In this document: positions 31,626 to 41,119 of the stretch, piece after piece
Layout: every line of letters begins with the position of its first letter
How positions within the stretch are numbered: the first letter of the stretch is position 1
Assembly (NCBI RefSeq): GCF_003258595.1
Contig: NZ_QHHQ01000007.1
Location: forward strand, 248,001 to 312,000
Length of the DNA: 64,000 nt
Reading direction: 5' to 3'
From: Acuticoccus sediminis
Lineage (GTDB): Bacteria > Pseudomonadota > Alphaproteobacteria > Rhizobiales > Amorphaceae
Translations under genes and position numbers: made by a program
Notes under the pieces: generated by a model
The model's database searches: none
What the model was told of the DNA's origin: nothing
Seen by the model: the letters and a program-made list of their open reading frames with translations, nothing else

Positions 31626-33044
31626 TCACTCTCCCGGTGCGGGCGCGGGGCGCGCGGGTAGGGCCGGCGCGGCGCCGGCGAGGGTCGGCGCGCCGCGGTC
31701 GGGGCCGGGTCGCAGCGCGGAGGGCATGGGCGTCTCGCCCCCGGCCGGTCCCGCGATCACGATCCGCCGTGCGAACCAGAGGAAGGCGACGAGGAGCACC
31801 GCATATGCGGCGATGAAGACGAGGAGCGTCGAGGCCACCGCACCGGCCGCGACCGGCGCGACCGCATCGGCGGTCCTGAGCGCGCCGTAGACGACCCAGG
31901 GCTGGCGGCCGGCCTCCGTCGTCGTCCAGCCCGCCAGAACCGCGACGTAGCCGAGCGGCGCCGTCGCCATCACGACGCGCAGGAACCAGCGCGTGTCGTA
32001 GAGCCGGCCGCGTGCCCGCAGGATCGCCCCGGTGATCGCCGTCGCCAGCAGGACGAGGCCGATGCCGACCATGATGCGGAAGGCGAAGAAGACCACCGGC
32101 ACGTCGGGCCGGTCGGCGGGCGGCACGGCCTTCAGACCCTGAACCTCGCCGTTCCACGAATGCGTCAGGTAGAGGCTCGCGACGTGCGGGACCTCGATGG
32201 CGAAGCGGTTCCGCTCGGCGCTCATGTCCGGCCATGCGAGGAGGGTCATCGGCGCGCCGCGGGTCGTGTCCCACAGCCCCTCCATCGCCGCCAGCTTCGT
32301 CGGCTGGTGGGCGAGCGTGTTGCGGCCGTGGAGGTCACCCAGCACGATCTGCGTCGGCGTCAGGACGAGCACCATCCACATCGCGAGCGAGAACGCCGTC
32401 CGGCTCGCCTCGATGTTCCGGCTACGCCGGAGGTGGAAGGCGGAGACGCTGGCGACCACGAAGGCGCTCGTGATGAAGCTCGCGCAGACCATGTGGGCGA
32501 GGCGGTAGGGGAACGACGGGTTGATCACGACGTCCCACCAGTCGACCGCGTGATAGATCCCGGCGGCGTCCGCCACCGCGCCCGCCGGCGTCTGCATCCA
32601 GCTGTTGGCGGCGAGGATCCAAGTCGTCGAGAGTAGCGTGCCGCCGGCGACCAGACACGCCGCGACGAAGTGCATGGCCTTGCCGACGCGCCCTTCGCCG
32701 AACAGCAGGATGCCGATGAACCCGGCCTCGAGGAAGAAGGCCGTCAGTGCCTCGTACATGAAGAGCGGGCCGAGGACGTTGGACACCGAGCGCGAGAAGC
32801 CCGCCCAGTTGGTGCCGATCTCGTAGCTCATGACGACGCCGGTCACGACGCCGACGCCGAACGTCAGGGCGAAGATCTTCAGCCAGAAGCGCATCAGGTC
32901 GCGGTAGACCGGGCGTCCCGTGCGCCACCACAGGCCGCTCAGCAGCGCCACGAAGGAGGCGAGGCCGATGGTGAGCGTCGGCCACAGGATATGAAATCCG
33001 ATGGTGAAGGCGAACTGGAGCCGGGCGAGGACGACGGCGTCCAT
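31626..33044 (-). CDS. cydA: Cytochrome bd-type quinol oxidase subunit I (CydA/CioA)
   Basis: This 472-residue subunit bears the haems. The ligand histidine near residue 18 (GFHILWP), the E98/E106 pair in MYEALTAFFLEAGF, H184 in YRLAHMV and the methionine in FFAFRIMVGIG are in place. GRNTLAHQPTKLAAMEG and GRQPWVVYGALRTADAV are family signatures. The Q-loop is short, as in cyanide-insensitive CioA enzymes. Its ATG begins one base after the TGA of the FdhF-like gene, and cydB follows closely, so fdhF-cydA-cydB are a single transcript. The Pro/Ala-rich C-terminus (about 435-472) looks disordered. Confidence 0.93.
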   Translation of the reverse strand: MDAVVLARLQFAFTIGFHILWPTLTIGLASFVALLSGLWWRTGRPVYRDLMRFWLKIFALTFGVGVVTGVVMSYEIGTNWAGFSRSVSNVLGPLFMYEALTAFFLEAGFIGILLFGEGRVGKAMHFVAACLVAGGTLLSTTWILAANSWMQTPAGAVADAAGIYHAVDWWDVVINPSFPYRLAHMVCASFITSAFVVASVSAFHLRRSRNIEASRTAFSLAMWMVLVLTPTQIVLGDLHGRNTLAHQPTKLAAMEGLWDTTRGAPMTLLAWPDMSAERNRFAIEVPHVASLYLTHSWNGEVQGLKAVPPADRPDVPVVFFAFRIMVGIGLVLLATAITGAILRARGRLYDTRWFLRVVMATAPLGYVAVLAGWTTTEAGRQPWVVYGALRTADAVAPVAAGAVASTLLVFIAAYAVLLVAFLWFARRIVIAGPAGGETPMPSALRPGPDRGAPTLAGAAPALPARPAPAPGE

Positions 33045-33045
33045 G

Positions 33046-35346
33046 TCAGACCGCTTCCGCTTCGACGCGCGAACGCACGAGCCGGATCGGCACGGCCTTG
33101 TAGGCGGGCGTGAAGCTCATCGGGTCGTGCGACGAGAGCGGCACCAGCGGGTTGGCTTCGGGGTAGTAGGCCGCGCAGCATCCCTTGGGGAAGGCGTATG
33201 GCACGACCATGAAGCCGCGCACCGCGCGCTCGGTGCCGTCGGGCGAAATGCCGACGAGGTCGACCCGGTCGCCTGCGGCGAGGCCCCGCTCCTCCATGTC
33301 GGCGGCGTTGAGGAAGACGACGTCACGCTGCCCCTCGACGCCGCGATAGCGGTCCGAGAGCGAGTAGAGCGTGGTGTTGTACTGGTCGTGGCTGCGCACG
33401 GTGGTGAGCCACAGGGCGTCGGTCTCTTGCGGCGTCGGGTCCTCGCCGACGCCGTCGTAGACGAGGAAGTTCGCCTTCCCGCCCGGCGTCGTCCAGATGC
33501 GGTCCCGGGCGGTCGATTCGAGGTGGAAGCCGCCCGGGACGCGGATGCGCGCGTTGAAGCCCTCGAAGATCGGGAAGACGTCCTCGATGGCGTCGCGGAT
33601 CAGGTCGTAGTCGTCGACGAAGGCCTGCCAGTCGACCACCGACCGGGCGCCGAGCGTGGCCTTCGCGAGGCCGGCGACGATGGCCGGCTCGCTTCTCAGA
33701 TGCTCCGACGCCGGCGTGTTGCGGCCGGCCGAGGCATGCACCATCGACATCGAGTCCTCGACGGTGATCGACTGCGGGCCGGTCGCCTGGACGTCGACCT
33801 CGCTGCGCGAGAGGCAGGGGAGGATCAGCGCCTCGCGGCCGTGCACGAGGTGGCTGCGGTTGAGCTTCGTCGAGACGTGGACGGTGAGGTCGAGCCGCTC
33901 GAACGCCGCCCGCGTGACCTCCCAGTCCGGGATTGCGGCGACGATGTTGCCGCCCATCGCGAAGAAGACCCGGGTGTCGCCGCGCACCATCGCCTCGAGC
34001 GCGGTCACGACGTTGTGGCCGGGGGCGGACGGCGGCGTGAACCCGAAGCGGCCGCCGAGCCGCTCGAGGAACTCCGCCGACGGGATCTCGGTGATTCCGA
34101 CCGTGCGGTCGCCCTGGACGTTGGAGTGGCCACGCACGGGGCAGAGGCCGGCGCCGACCCTGCCGATGTTGCCGCGCAGGAGGCAGAGGTTGGCGAGCTG
34201 CTGCACCGCGGCGGCGCCGTGCCGGTGCTGCGTCACGCCCATCCCGTAGACGACGATGGCGCGCTCGGCCTTGGCGTAGATCCGGGCGGCCTCCTCGATC
34301 TCGGCGCGGGCGAGGCCGGACTGGCGCTCGATGTCGTCCCACCGGGTCGCCTTCAGGTCGGCGACGAGGGCGTCGAAACCGGCGGTGTGGCCCTTGATGA
34401 AGTCCCAGTCGAGGACGGCGATCTGCCGCTCGGCCCTCAGCCGCGCGTCATCCTCGATCAGCACCTTCATCAGCCCCTTGAGCACGGCGACGTCGCCGCC
34501 GACGCGAAGCTGGTAGAGGTGCCCGCTGATCGGCGTGGAGGTGAGCGTCACCATCTCGACCGGGTTCTGCGGCGCCTGGAAGCGTTCCAGCGCGCGCTCG
34601 CGGAACGGGTTGAACGAGACGATGGATGCGCCGCGACGCGAGGCGTTGCGCAGGCTCGTCATCATCCGCGGGCTGTTGGTGCCCGGGTTCTGGCCGAAGA
34701 TGAAGATGCAGTCGGTGTGGTCGAAGTCCTCGAGCAGCACCGTTCCCTTGCCGACGCCGAGCGAGTGCGGCAGGCCGACGCTGGTCGCCTCGTGGCACAT
34801 GTTCGAGCAGTCGGGGAAGTTGTTGGTCCCGAACTCGCGCACGAAGAGCTGGTAGAGGAAGGCGGCCTCGTTGGAGGTGCGGCCGGAGGTATAGAACTCG
34901 GCCCGGTTCGGATCGTCGAGCCCGTCGAGGTGGCGCGCGATGGTGGCGAACGCCTCCTCCCAGGTCACCGCCCGGTAGCGGTCGGTCGCGGCGTCGTAGG
35001 CCATCGGGTGGGTGAGGCGGCCGACCATCTCGAGGTCGTAGTCGTTCCATGCGGCGAGCTCGCTCACTGTGTGGGCGGCGAAGAACTCGGGCGTGCAGCG
35101 GTGCGAGGTCGCCTCCCACGCCATCGCCTTGGCGCCGTTCTCGCAGAACTCGAACGACGAGGTGTGTTTGGGATCGGGCCAGGCGCAGCCGGGACAGTCG
35201 AAGCCTTCGGGCTGGTTCATGCGCATCAGCGTCGCGGCGCCCTTGGCCAGCGTGTTCTGCCTGGCAAGGGCGGAGCCGGTCGCGGCGAGCGCGTCCCAGC
35301 CTCCGGCGGGGTGAGTGTAGAGGCGGATCGACTTGCGCTGGGACAT
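33046..35346 (-). CDS. FdhF/YdeP-family molybdopterin oxidoreductase
   Basis: This 766-residue cytoplasmic molybdoenzyme alpha subunit has the FDCPGCAWPDP opening at about 49-59 and FCENG near 68, as in FdhF/YdeP-type proteins (formate-dehydrogenase-like; E. coli YdeP is linked to acid resistance). A cysteine in CSNMCHEATSVGLP (near 183) takes the place of the selenocysteine molybdenum ligand. The C-terminal molydop-binding domain (LWLTTVRSHDQYNTTLYS..., FPKGCCAAYYPEANPL) is complete. No Fe-S beta or cytochrome subunit is nearby. It is encoded directly ahead of cydAB and after fdhD, its likely maturation factor. The electron donor is uncertain; formate is only the default guess. Confidence 0.86.
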   Translation of the reverse strand: MSQRKSIRLYTHPAGGWDALAATGSALARQNTLAKGAATLMRMNQPEGFDCPGCAWPDPKHTSSFEFCENGAKAMAWEATSHRCTPEFFAAHTVSELAAWNDYDLEMVGRLTHPMAYDAATDRYRAVTWEEAFATIARHLDGLDDPNRAEFYTSGRTSNEAAFLYQLFVREFGTNNFPDCSNMCHEATSVGLPHSLGVGKGTVLLEDFDHTDCIFIFGQNPGTNSPRMMTSLRNASRRGASIVSFNPFRERALERFQAPQNPVEMVTLTSTPISGHLYQLRVGGDVAVLKGLMKVLIEDDARLRAERQIAVLDWDFIKGHTAGFDALVADLKATRWDDIERQSGLARAEIEEAARIYAKAERAIVVYGMGVTQHRHGAAAVQQLANLCLLRGNIGRVGAGLCPVRGHSNVQGDRTVGITEIPSAEFLERLGGRFGFTPPSAPGHNVVTALEAMVRGDTRVFFAMGGNIVAAIPDWEVTRAAFERLDLTVHVSTKLNRSHLVHGREALILPCLSRSEVDVQATGPQSITVEDSMSMVHASAGRNTPASEHLRSEPAIVAGLAKATLGARSVVDWQAFVDDYDLIRDAIEDVFPIFEGFNARIRVPGGFHLESTARDRIWTTPGGKANFLVYDGVGEDPTPQETDALWLTTVRSHDQYNTTLYSLSDRYRGVEGQRDVVFLNAADMEERGLAAGDRVDLVGISPDGTERAVRGFMVVPYAFPKGCCAAYYPEANPLVPLSSHDPMSFTPAYKAVPIRLVRSRVEAEAV

Positions 35347-35530
35347 GGGGCGGATCTCGACCGGATTGCTGTGCGATGGGGGGAAGCTGGCGATGGCGGC
35401 CCGTCGATTCTTTCGCGTCCGAGGCGCCCCTTGCCGGATTGCACGGCGCTGGCGTGACCGGCGCGGGCCGGCGGGCAGCGGCCCCGCTGTCGCTGCCCTG
35501 GGGGAAGCGATGTGCGACGGGGCGGGCGCG

Positions 35531-36415
35531 TCAGATCGCCGGGCTGGCGCAGGTCGCAGGGCGGCGCGCCGCCGGGGCACCGGGAGAGGCGAACGCGAAC
35601 GCCAGCGCCTCGTCGTCGAACCGGATGCGGTCGGGGTGGGTGAAGACGTCGAAGCCGTCACGTCGCGTCACGCAGGCGAGGGTGACGCCGGCCGCCGTCG
35701 CGACGCGCACCGCGAGTGCGGTCGGCGCGGAGATCGCCACCAGGACCGGGGCGCCGAGGATCGCGGTCTTCTGGACCAGTTCCACCGAAACGCGGCTCGT
35801 CATGATCACGGCGCCCCCGGCGGCGTCGCACCCGGTTCTTGCGAGCGCCCCGGACAGCTTGTCGAGCGCGTTGTGCCGGCCGACGTCCTCGCGGACCGTC
35901 TCGATCGCGCGGCGCGGGCTCCAGAACGCGGCCGCGTGCATCGCCCGCGTCACGCCGTTCAGCGTCTGGAAGGACGACAGCGTGGCGGTCGCCTCGACGA
36001 GGTCGCGCGCCGAGAAGGTGGCGTCGGTGACGACGGGGGGCGGGAGGCGCGCCGCCTCGGCGAGGCTGTCGAGGCCGCACAGGCCGCAGCCGACGGGGCC
36101 CGCCATCGCGCGCCGCCGCTCGGCGACCCGCGTCCCCGCATCGTCGGACAGCGTCACGCGAAGTTCGACGCCCTCGTCCCATTCGAGGATCTCGGTGCCG
36201 AGGACGTCAGCGGCGGTCGCGGCGGCGCCTTCCGAGAGGCTGAAGCCGGTGGCGAAGTCTTCGAGGTCGGCGGGGGTGGCCATCATCACCGCGTGGGTCG
36301 AGCCGCGGTAGGTGATCGCCACCGGCGTCTCCTCCGGAAGGTGCCGGTTCGACGGCAGGGCGCGGAGGTTCCGCCATGCGATGCAGGAGTGCCGTTCCGT
36401 CGGTGCAGGAATCAT
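35531..36415 (-). CDS. fdhD: Formate dehydrogenase accessory sulfurtransferase FdhD
   Basis: This 294-residue protein transfers sulfur to the molybdenum cofactor of formate-dehydrogenase-type enzymes. The redox-active CxxC lies in GPVGCGLCG (C110, C113), preceded by ITYRGSTHAVMMATPADLEDFATGFSLSEG. GREDVGRHNALDKLSGAL-like VREDVGRHNALDKL and TSRVSVELVQK are diagnostic for FdhD. It is upstream of the FdhF/YdeP-type gene with a 184-base gap, on the same strand, which supports that enzyme needing a sulfurated cofactor. The C-terminal ~15 residues are Ala/Pro-rich and variable. Confidence 0.92.
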   Translation of the reverse strand: MIPAPTERHSCIAWRNLRALPSNRHLPEETPVAITYRGSTHAVMMATPADLEDFATGFSLSEGAAATAADVLGTEILEWDEGVELRVTLSDDAGTRVAERRRAMAGPVGCGLCGLDSLAEAARLPPPVVTDATFSARDLVEATATLSSFQTLNGVTRAMHAAAFWSPRRAIETVREDVGRHNALDKLSGALARTGCDAAGGAVIMTSRVSVELVQKTAILGAPVLVAISAPTALAVRVATAAGVTLACVTRRDGFDVFTHPDRIRFDDEALAFAFASPGAPAARRPATCASPAI

Positions 36416-36587
36416 GGGGGCCTCGACGTGTGCATGGGAGGCGGCCGGCGTTTCCGGACACGTCCCACCTCATGCCAGTTGGGCAGCGCCGGCTTGCGCG
36501 TCTTTCCGATTTCGCGCCGAATTTGCCGAGACGCCCGGCGGTCGCTGAGCGGCGGCCCCCATTGCAAAGGGCGCGGCCGCACGAACG

Positions 36588-37316
36588 TCAGCCGGAGACG
36601 GCGGGGCGCGCGGGTCGGAGTTCGAGCACGGCACGCAGCGTCAGGGGCATGGTCAGCAGGCCGAGCGCGATCCATAGCGTCGTCTCGTAGCCGTGGGTCA
36701 GCAGTGCGGCGGTGGCGGTGCCGGCACCTGCGAGAAGGCTGAGCCAGGTCGCGGCGAGGAGATGGGCCTGGAAGTGATCCCCGCCGCCGAGGCGGAGGTG
36801 CGCCAGCTGGGCGCCGAGCTTGTAGAGGGTGCCGGTAACGAAGGTGGCACCGAGTTCGACACCGGCGACGTCCTCCCGCAACCGGTTCTGCATTGCCATC
36901 GCGAGGCAGAGGGGCAGGCAGGAGAGGCCATCGGCCACCCGGCCATGAAGCGCGATCGCGCTCGTCAGGAGGGCCGCCTCGCACAGACCGATCGTCAGGA
37001 CCAGGAGCTGCGGGCGCACGACAATGCCGATCAGGGTGCCGAGATAGGCCCCGAACACGAAGGTCGCGACGATTGCGGCAATGAGGAGGAGGCGCGCGCC
37101 GTGGTCGGAGACGAGCGCCACCGCGAGGTCGGTGGTGTTCCCGCTCATGAAGGAGATGTTGAGGCCCGCGAGGTGGACGGCGCCGACGGCATCGACGAAA
37201 CCGGAGACGGCTGTGAGGTGAAGCGCCGCGAGGGCCCGCGCCACACGCTGCGGACGATCGTCCCGGCGAACCGGGGCGTCCGCGACCCCGCACCGCGGCG
37301 GTACGCTGCACGTCAT
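36588..37316 (-). CDS. DUF1275 (YoaK-family) membrane protein
   Basis: This 242-residue protein has six or so hydrophobic helices. It includes the family hallmarks SGFVDAVGAVHLAGLNISFMSGNTT (a D in the first helix and MTGNTT-like MSGNTT) and AMQNRLREDVAGVELGATFVTGTLYKLG. The molecular role of the family is not established. The start at 37316 gives a normal length; upstream in-frame ATGs at 37469 and 37676 add Arg/Ser-rich sequence unlike the family. No ribosome-binding site is clear for any of them. It stands alone, downstream of a long palindrome-rich spacer. Confidence 0.78.
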   Translation of the reverse strand: MTCSVPPRCGVADAPVRRDDRPQRVARALAALHLTAVSGFVDAVGAVHLAGLNISFMSGNTTDLAVALVSDHGARLLLIAAIVATFVFGAYLGTLIGIVVRPQLLVLTIGLCEAALLTSAIALHGRVADGLSCLPLCLAMAMQNRLREDVAGVELGATFVTGTLYKLGAQLAHLRLGGGDHFQAHLLAATWLSLLAGAGTATAALLTHGYETTLWIALGLLTMPLTLRAVLELRPARPAVSG

Positions 37317-37746
37317 CGGTGCGAGGGCATTGCCGGCGCCGGCGGATTTCGTGTCGTCGCCGCCTTGCGCGGGCGTGCCGCTCTCAGAGCCGTCGGCGAT
37401 CTCGGCGTTCGACACGGCCTCGACACTCCTTCGCGATCGGGAACGGTCTGCCCCTGACGGGGTGGACATGGGTGCGTGCCGGGGGAGCGTGTCCGGACAG
37501 GCGGCCCCGCGCCGTCCGGCGGGGGCGCCCGTTGCGGGAGGCGGGTCTGCACGCGATCCGGAGAATGGGGGACGGCGGTCGGCGATGCATCCTCTGCGAA
37601 GATGTACCGCGAGCGTACATGCGTATGACCGTCGCAACTCCATCGCAGCGCGTTGGGCGGTGTGCAGTATGGACATCTCGGATCGTCGAGCCCGGCGGTG
37701 CCGCGCCGCAGAGTGATGCGCGGCGCGGCCGTCGCGTGCCGGAGAG

Positions 37747-37776
37747 GGGCCCCGGCAGGCTGTGCCGGCGGGGCCC
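37747..37776 (-). terminator. GC-rich hairpin with bulge
   Basis: GGGCCCCGGCA (37747-37757) pairs with TGCC...GGGGCCC (37763-37776) across a five-base loop, leaving a three-base bulge. It is second in the series below the aldehyde dehydrogenase gene. Confidence 0.4.
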
Positions 37777-37789
37777 GGCGTCGTGCGGC

Positions 37790-37817
37790 GGTGCCGCGGC
37801 GCAAGCGCCCCGGCACC
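37790..37817 (-). terminator. 28-base near-perfect palindrome after the aldehyde dehydrogenase
   Basis: GGTGCCG-c-GGCGC and GCGCC-c-CGGCACC form a 12-bp stem with one C/C mismatch and an AA loop, 36 bases beyond the stop codon on the minus strand. No U-tract follows, so it may be a Rho-assisted or RNA-stabilising structure. Confidence 0.5.
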
Positions 37818-37852
37818 GTAACGGGTCCGACGGGTTACCGCCGGGCCGGATC

Positions 37853-39292
37853 TCAGCTGTTCTTGACGGTGACGGTGCGCAGGTTGAGGTAGCAGTCGAG
37901 CGCCTCGGGGCCGCCCTCCGAGCCGTAGCCGGAATCGTTGATGCCGCCGAACGGCATCTCGGCGGACGGCATCGCCGGCATGTTGACCCAGAGCATCCCC
38001 ACCTGGACGCGGCGCGACAGCGCGTCGGCGTTGCGCAGCGAGCCGGTGAAGGCGTACCCGGCGAGCCCGTATTCCAGCCGGTTCGCCTCGGCGATCGCGT
38101 CGTCGAGGGCGCTGAAGCGGCGCATCGCGATCACCGGTCCGAACGGCTCCTCGTTGTAGACGCGCGCGTCGGTCGGAACGTCCGCCAGCACCGTCGGCTG
38201 CCAGAAGTTGCCGCGGTTGCCGATCTGCTCGCCGCCCGTCAGCACCTCCGCGCCGTGGCTGACGGCATCGGCGGTGAGGTCGCGCATCGCGCTGACGCGG
38301 CGCGGGTTGGCGAGCGCGCCCATCTGGTTGGCGCCGTCGAGGCCGTCACCGACCGCGAGGCCCTCGGCGAGGCTCGTCACGTCCGCGGCGAAGCGGTCGT
38401 AGAGGCTGTCGTGGACGAGGAAGCGGGTCGGCGAGATGCACACCTGGCCGGCGTTGCGGAACTTCGCCATGCCGGCCGACTTCACCGCGAGGTCGAGGTC
38501 GGCGTCCTCGCAGACGATCACCGGCGCGTGGCCGCCGAGCTCCATCGAGGAGCGCTTCATGTGCTGGCCGGCCATCGCGGCGAGCTGCTTGCCGACGGCC
38601 GTCGAGCCGGTGAACGTGATCTTGCGGATAGACGGGTGGGCGATGAGGTAGCTCGAGATCTCCGCCGGGTTGCCGAAGACGAGGTTGAGGACGCCCGCCG
38701 GAAGGCCCGCGTCCTCGAACGTGCGCACCAGCGCAGCGGGCGAGGCGGGCGTCTCCTCCGGCGCCTTCAGGACGACCGAGCAGCCGGACGCGAGCGCCGG
38801 GCCGATCTTGCGCACGATCTGGTTGATCGGAAAGTTCCACGGCGTGAAGGCGGCCACCGGGCCGACCGGGTCGCGTACGACCATCTGGCGGATCGCCAGG
38901 TCGACGCGCGACGGCACGATGCGCCCGTAGACGCGGCACGCCTCCTCGGCGAACCAGTCGAGGATGTCGGCGGCGGCCAGCGTCTCGGCCTCGGCCTCGC
39001 GCAGCGGCTTGCCCTGCTCCATCGTCATCGTCGGCGCGATCGTGCCGACCCGCTCGCGCATCAGCGCGGCGGCGGTGTGGATGATCCCGGCCCGCTTCAC
39101 CGGCGGCATCTCGCTCCAGACGCGGAAGCCCGCCTCAGCGGCCGCGACGGCCCGCTCCAGCTCCGCCGTCCCGGCATGCGCGACATGGCCGATCGTCTCG
39201 CCCGTGGCAGGGTTCTCCACGGGCAGCGTGCGGGCGTCCGACGCCTCCTGCCAGGAGCCGTCGATGAAGAGTTGCGTGTCGATGTAGGTCAC
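37853..39292 (-). CDS. NAD(P)-dependent aldehyde dehydrogenase (succinate-semialdehyde type)
   Basis: This 479-residue aldehyde dehydrogenase has PWNFPI at 151-156, the nucleotide-loop [11 protein letters not shown], general base E251 in ELGGHAP and nucleophile C285 in [21 protein letters not shown] follows near residue 375. The motif order and the C-terminal [16 protein letters not shown] match the succinate/glutarate-semialdehyde dehydrogenase group. I start at GTG 39292, with AAGGG upstream and the family-like opening [14 protein letters not shown]; the frame continues to an ATG at 39481 with an unrelated tail. It is a lone gene on the minus strand below the cyclase, so its pathway is not revealed by context. 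Confidence 0.88.
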   Translation of the reverse strand: MTYIDTQLFIDGSWQEASDARTLPVENPATGETIGHVAHAGTAELERAVAAAEAGFRVWSEMPPVKRAGIIHTAAALMRERVGTIAPTMTMEQGKPLREAEAETLAAADILDWFAEEACRVYGRIVPSRVDLAIRQMVVRDPVGPVAAFTPWNFPINQIVRKIGPALASGCSVVLKAPEETPASPAALVRTFEDAGLPAGVLNLVFGNPAEISSYLIAHPSIRKITFTGSTAVGKQLAAMAGQHMKRSSMELGGHAPVIVCEDADLDLAVKSAGMAKFRNAGQVCISPTRFLVHDSLYDRFAADVTSLAEGLAVGDGLDGANQMGALANPRRVSAMRDLTADAVSHGAEVLTGGEQIGNRGNFWQPTVLADVPTDARVYNEEPFGPVIAMRRFSALDDAIAEANRLEYGLAGYAFTGSLRNADALSRRVQVGMLWVNMPAMPSAEMPFGGINDSGYGSEGGPEALDCYLNLRTVTVKNS

Positions 39293-39549
39293 GTGGTCGA
39301 TCCCTTTGGCGCGCCGGCGCGCCGGCACGATGTGGCAGTGCGTGACGGACGGGGCCGGAAGGAGACACGACACCATCTTGCCGGCCGCGATCGCCATAGC
39401 GGTCGCGACGACTTCCCCTGGCCCGCTCGTCGCAACGCTCTCGTCCACCAGCGGCGGCGGAAGGTCAACATCGCGTGTCATGGCATCTGTGCCGCCGAGG
39501 GCCGTCGAGGGCGGGACCGGGCGCCGGGACCCTTGGCCGGAGCGGCGCG

Positions 39550-39579
39550 CCGGCGGGGATCGGAACCTCAGCCCGCCGG
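39550..39579 (-). terminator. 8-bp stop-in-loop hairpin ending the cyclase gene
   Basis: CCGGCGGG (39550-39557) pairs perfectly with CCCGCCGG (39572-39579). The 14-base loop contains the stop codon at 39568-39570. Confidence 0.5.
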
Positions 39580-40809
39580 GTCGCGGAGCGCCGGATCGAC
39601 CGTGAAGAGGTGCTGGGCGCGGCCGACGCCGCGAAGGGCGAACCGGCCGGTCGAGACGAGGTCCGACCGCTCCTCGTACGCGAGTGCGTCGTGGAAGGCT
39701 TCCGAGACGAGGAAGGTCCGGTCCACCGAACGGCAGAGCGTCGCGATCCGGCTGACCTCGTTGACGGCGGGGCCCACGACCGTGAAGTCGAGGCGATGGG
39801 CGGCGCCGATGTTGCCGTAGAACACCTCGCCGCAGTGGAGCGCGACGTAGGCGTCCGTCACCGGCAGGCCTTCGTTGCGGCGCCGCGAGGAGACGTCGGC
39901 GAGCGCGGTGCGGAACGCCCGCTCGGCGGCGAGCGCGCGTGCCGCGCAGGTCCCGGTGTCACCGTCGCGGAAGACCGCGAGCACGCCGTCGCCGATGAGC
40001 TTCATCGTCTCGCCGCCGGCCTTGTCGATCGCGGTCATCGCCGCGTCCGCGTAGTCGTTGAGGAGGGGGATGATCTGGCCGGGGTGTGCGGCATCGGAGA
40101 TCGCCGTGTAGCTCCGCAGGTCGGAGAACCACAGGACCGCCTCGATGCGCTGCGCCATGCCGCGCAGGATGCGCCCGGTCAGCACCGTCTCCGCCGCGCC
40201 GTGGCCGAGGTAGACGTGGGCGAGTGTGCGGGTCATCCGCGCGATGGTGAGGCTCTTGAAGGCGAGGGAGAGCGCCTTCACCAGCTGGCGCAGCCGTGCG
40301 AGCTGCGCATCGGTGAAGCCGCCGGCCTGCCGGGTGGTGTAGTGCGAGTAGACGGCATCCATCTCGCCGATGATCGCGTTCTCGCCGATGCGATGCATGA
40401 AGGCGATGTAGTCGGTCGCGCCTTCATGGGCGAAGTCCTCGATCATGTGGGCGCCGGTGCGCTCGCCGAGACCGATGCGCACGCGGAACTCCACGTCGTT
40501 GCTCTGCGACAGGGCGAAGAACGGCGTGCGCTGCCAGGCCTCCGCGGCCTCGCCCTCGGCGGTGCTGGTGTATTCGCGGATCTGCGGCGCCTCGCCGTCG
40601 TCGCGCCACTGGACCGCGCGGCCCTCGAAGGTCGGGTCGAGCATGTCCGCGAAGATGATGATCCGGTGGAAGGGGAGGCCGGTCTCGCGGCACCGCCGGG
40701 CGAAGCCGTCGACGAGATCGCGCTCCTCGATGCCTTCGACACCCTTCGCGATGACCCAGTCGAGGACGGGATCGAGCTCCACACCGCACCTCTCGCGGAC
40801 GTCGGACAC
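39568..40809 (-). CDS. Class III adenylate/guanylate cyclase
   Basis: This 413-residue cytoplasmic cyclase has its catalytic domain in the C-terminal half. Metal-binding D230 is in [15 protein letters not shown] and D274 in [10 protein letters not shown], followed by the transition-state region [32 protein letters not shown]. The N-terminal ~200 residues are a separate helical/sensory domain ([33 protein letters not shown], ending [28 protein letters not shown]), an arrangement common in rhizobial cyclases; its ligand is unknown. The start codon is GTG at 40809. The TVVGPAVNE substrate-side residues suggest ATP as substrate. Its cAMP could act on the Crp/Fnr protein at 3642, but that is speculation. 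Confidence 0.88.
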   Translation of the reverse strand: MSDVRERCGVELDPVLDWVIAKGVEGIEERDLVDGFARRCRETGLPFHRIIIFADMLDPTFEGRAVQWRDDGEAPQIREYTSTAEGEAAEAWQRTPFFALSQSNDVEFRVRIGLGERTGAHMIEDFAHEGATDYIAFMHRIGENAIIGEMDAVYSHYTTRQAGGFTDAQLARLRQLVKALSLAFKSLTIARMTRTLAHVYLGHGAAETVLTGRILRGMAQRIEAVLWFSDLRSYTAISDAAHPGQIIPLLNDYADAAMTAIDKAGGETMKLIGDGVLAVFRDGDTGTCAARALAAERAFRTALADVSSRRRNEGLPVTDAYVALHCGEVFYGNIGAAHRLDFTVVGPAVNEVSRIATLCRSVDRTFLVSEAFHDALAYEERSDLVSTGRFALRGVGRAQHLFTVDPALRDPAG

Positions 40810-41119
40810 GCACTGCTTCTGCCCTGTCGCGGCCGCATCGGCAAGGCGGGACGTGCGAGCGGGACGTTATGGCCGCCGCGCCGGCGGAGAGACCTTCATG
40901 CCACGCCGGCTGGGCGCGGACGCGGCCCGGCATCCGCGACGGCGCCGGACACTCGAACTTGTGGCGAGACTCGTGCATGACGCGAGGGATGTGCCGGGCG
41001 GACGAGGGACGCTCTCACGCGGGACGTGCCGGGGGGCCTCGCCGCCGGACCCGGCACGGTATGACCGGACTTCGCAGGCGGTTCGGCGCGACGGGGTGAA
41101 TGTGGAGGCGCCGGGCGCC
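40810..41119. other. Divergent spacer between cyclase and amine oxidase
   Basis: This 310-bp GC-rich region with no gene must hold both promoters. GGAGG at 41104-41108 is the ribosome-binding site for the amine oxidase. I see no clear operator. Confidence 0.45.

Larger units (their letters stand above)
37317..37852. other. Spacer with stacked palindromes downstream of the aldehyde dehydrogenase
   Basis: This 536-bp stretch has no supported gene. Its right part (37747-37850) holds a series of hairpins downstream of the aldehyde dehydrogenase stop. The left part must contain the promoter of the DUF1275 gene. A short AT-enriched segment lies near 37605-37670. Confidence 0.5.
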
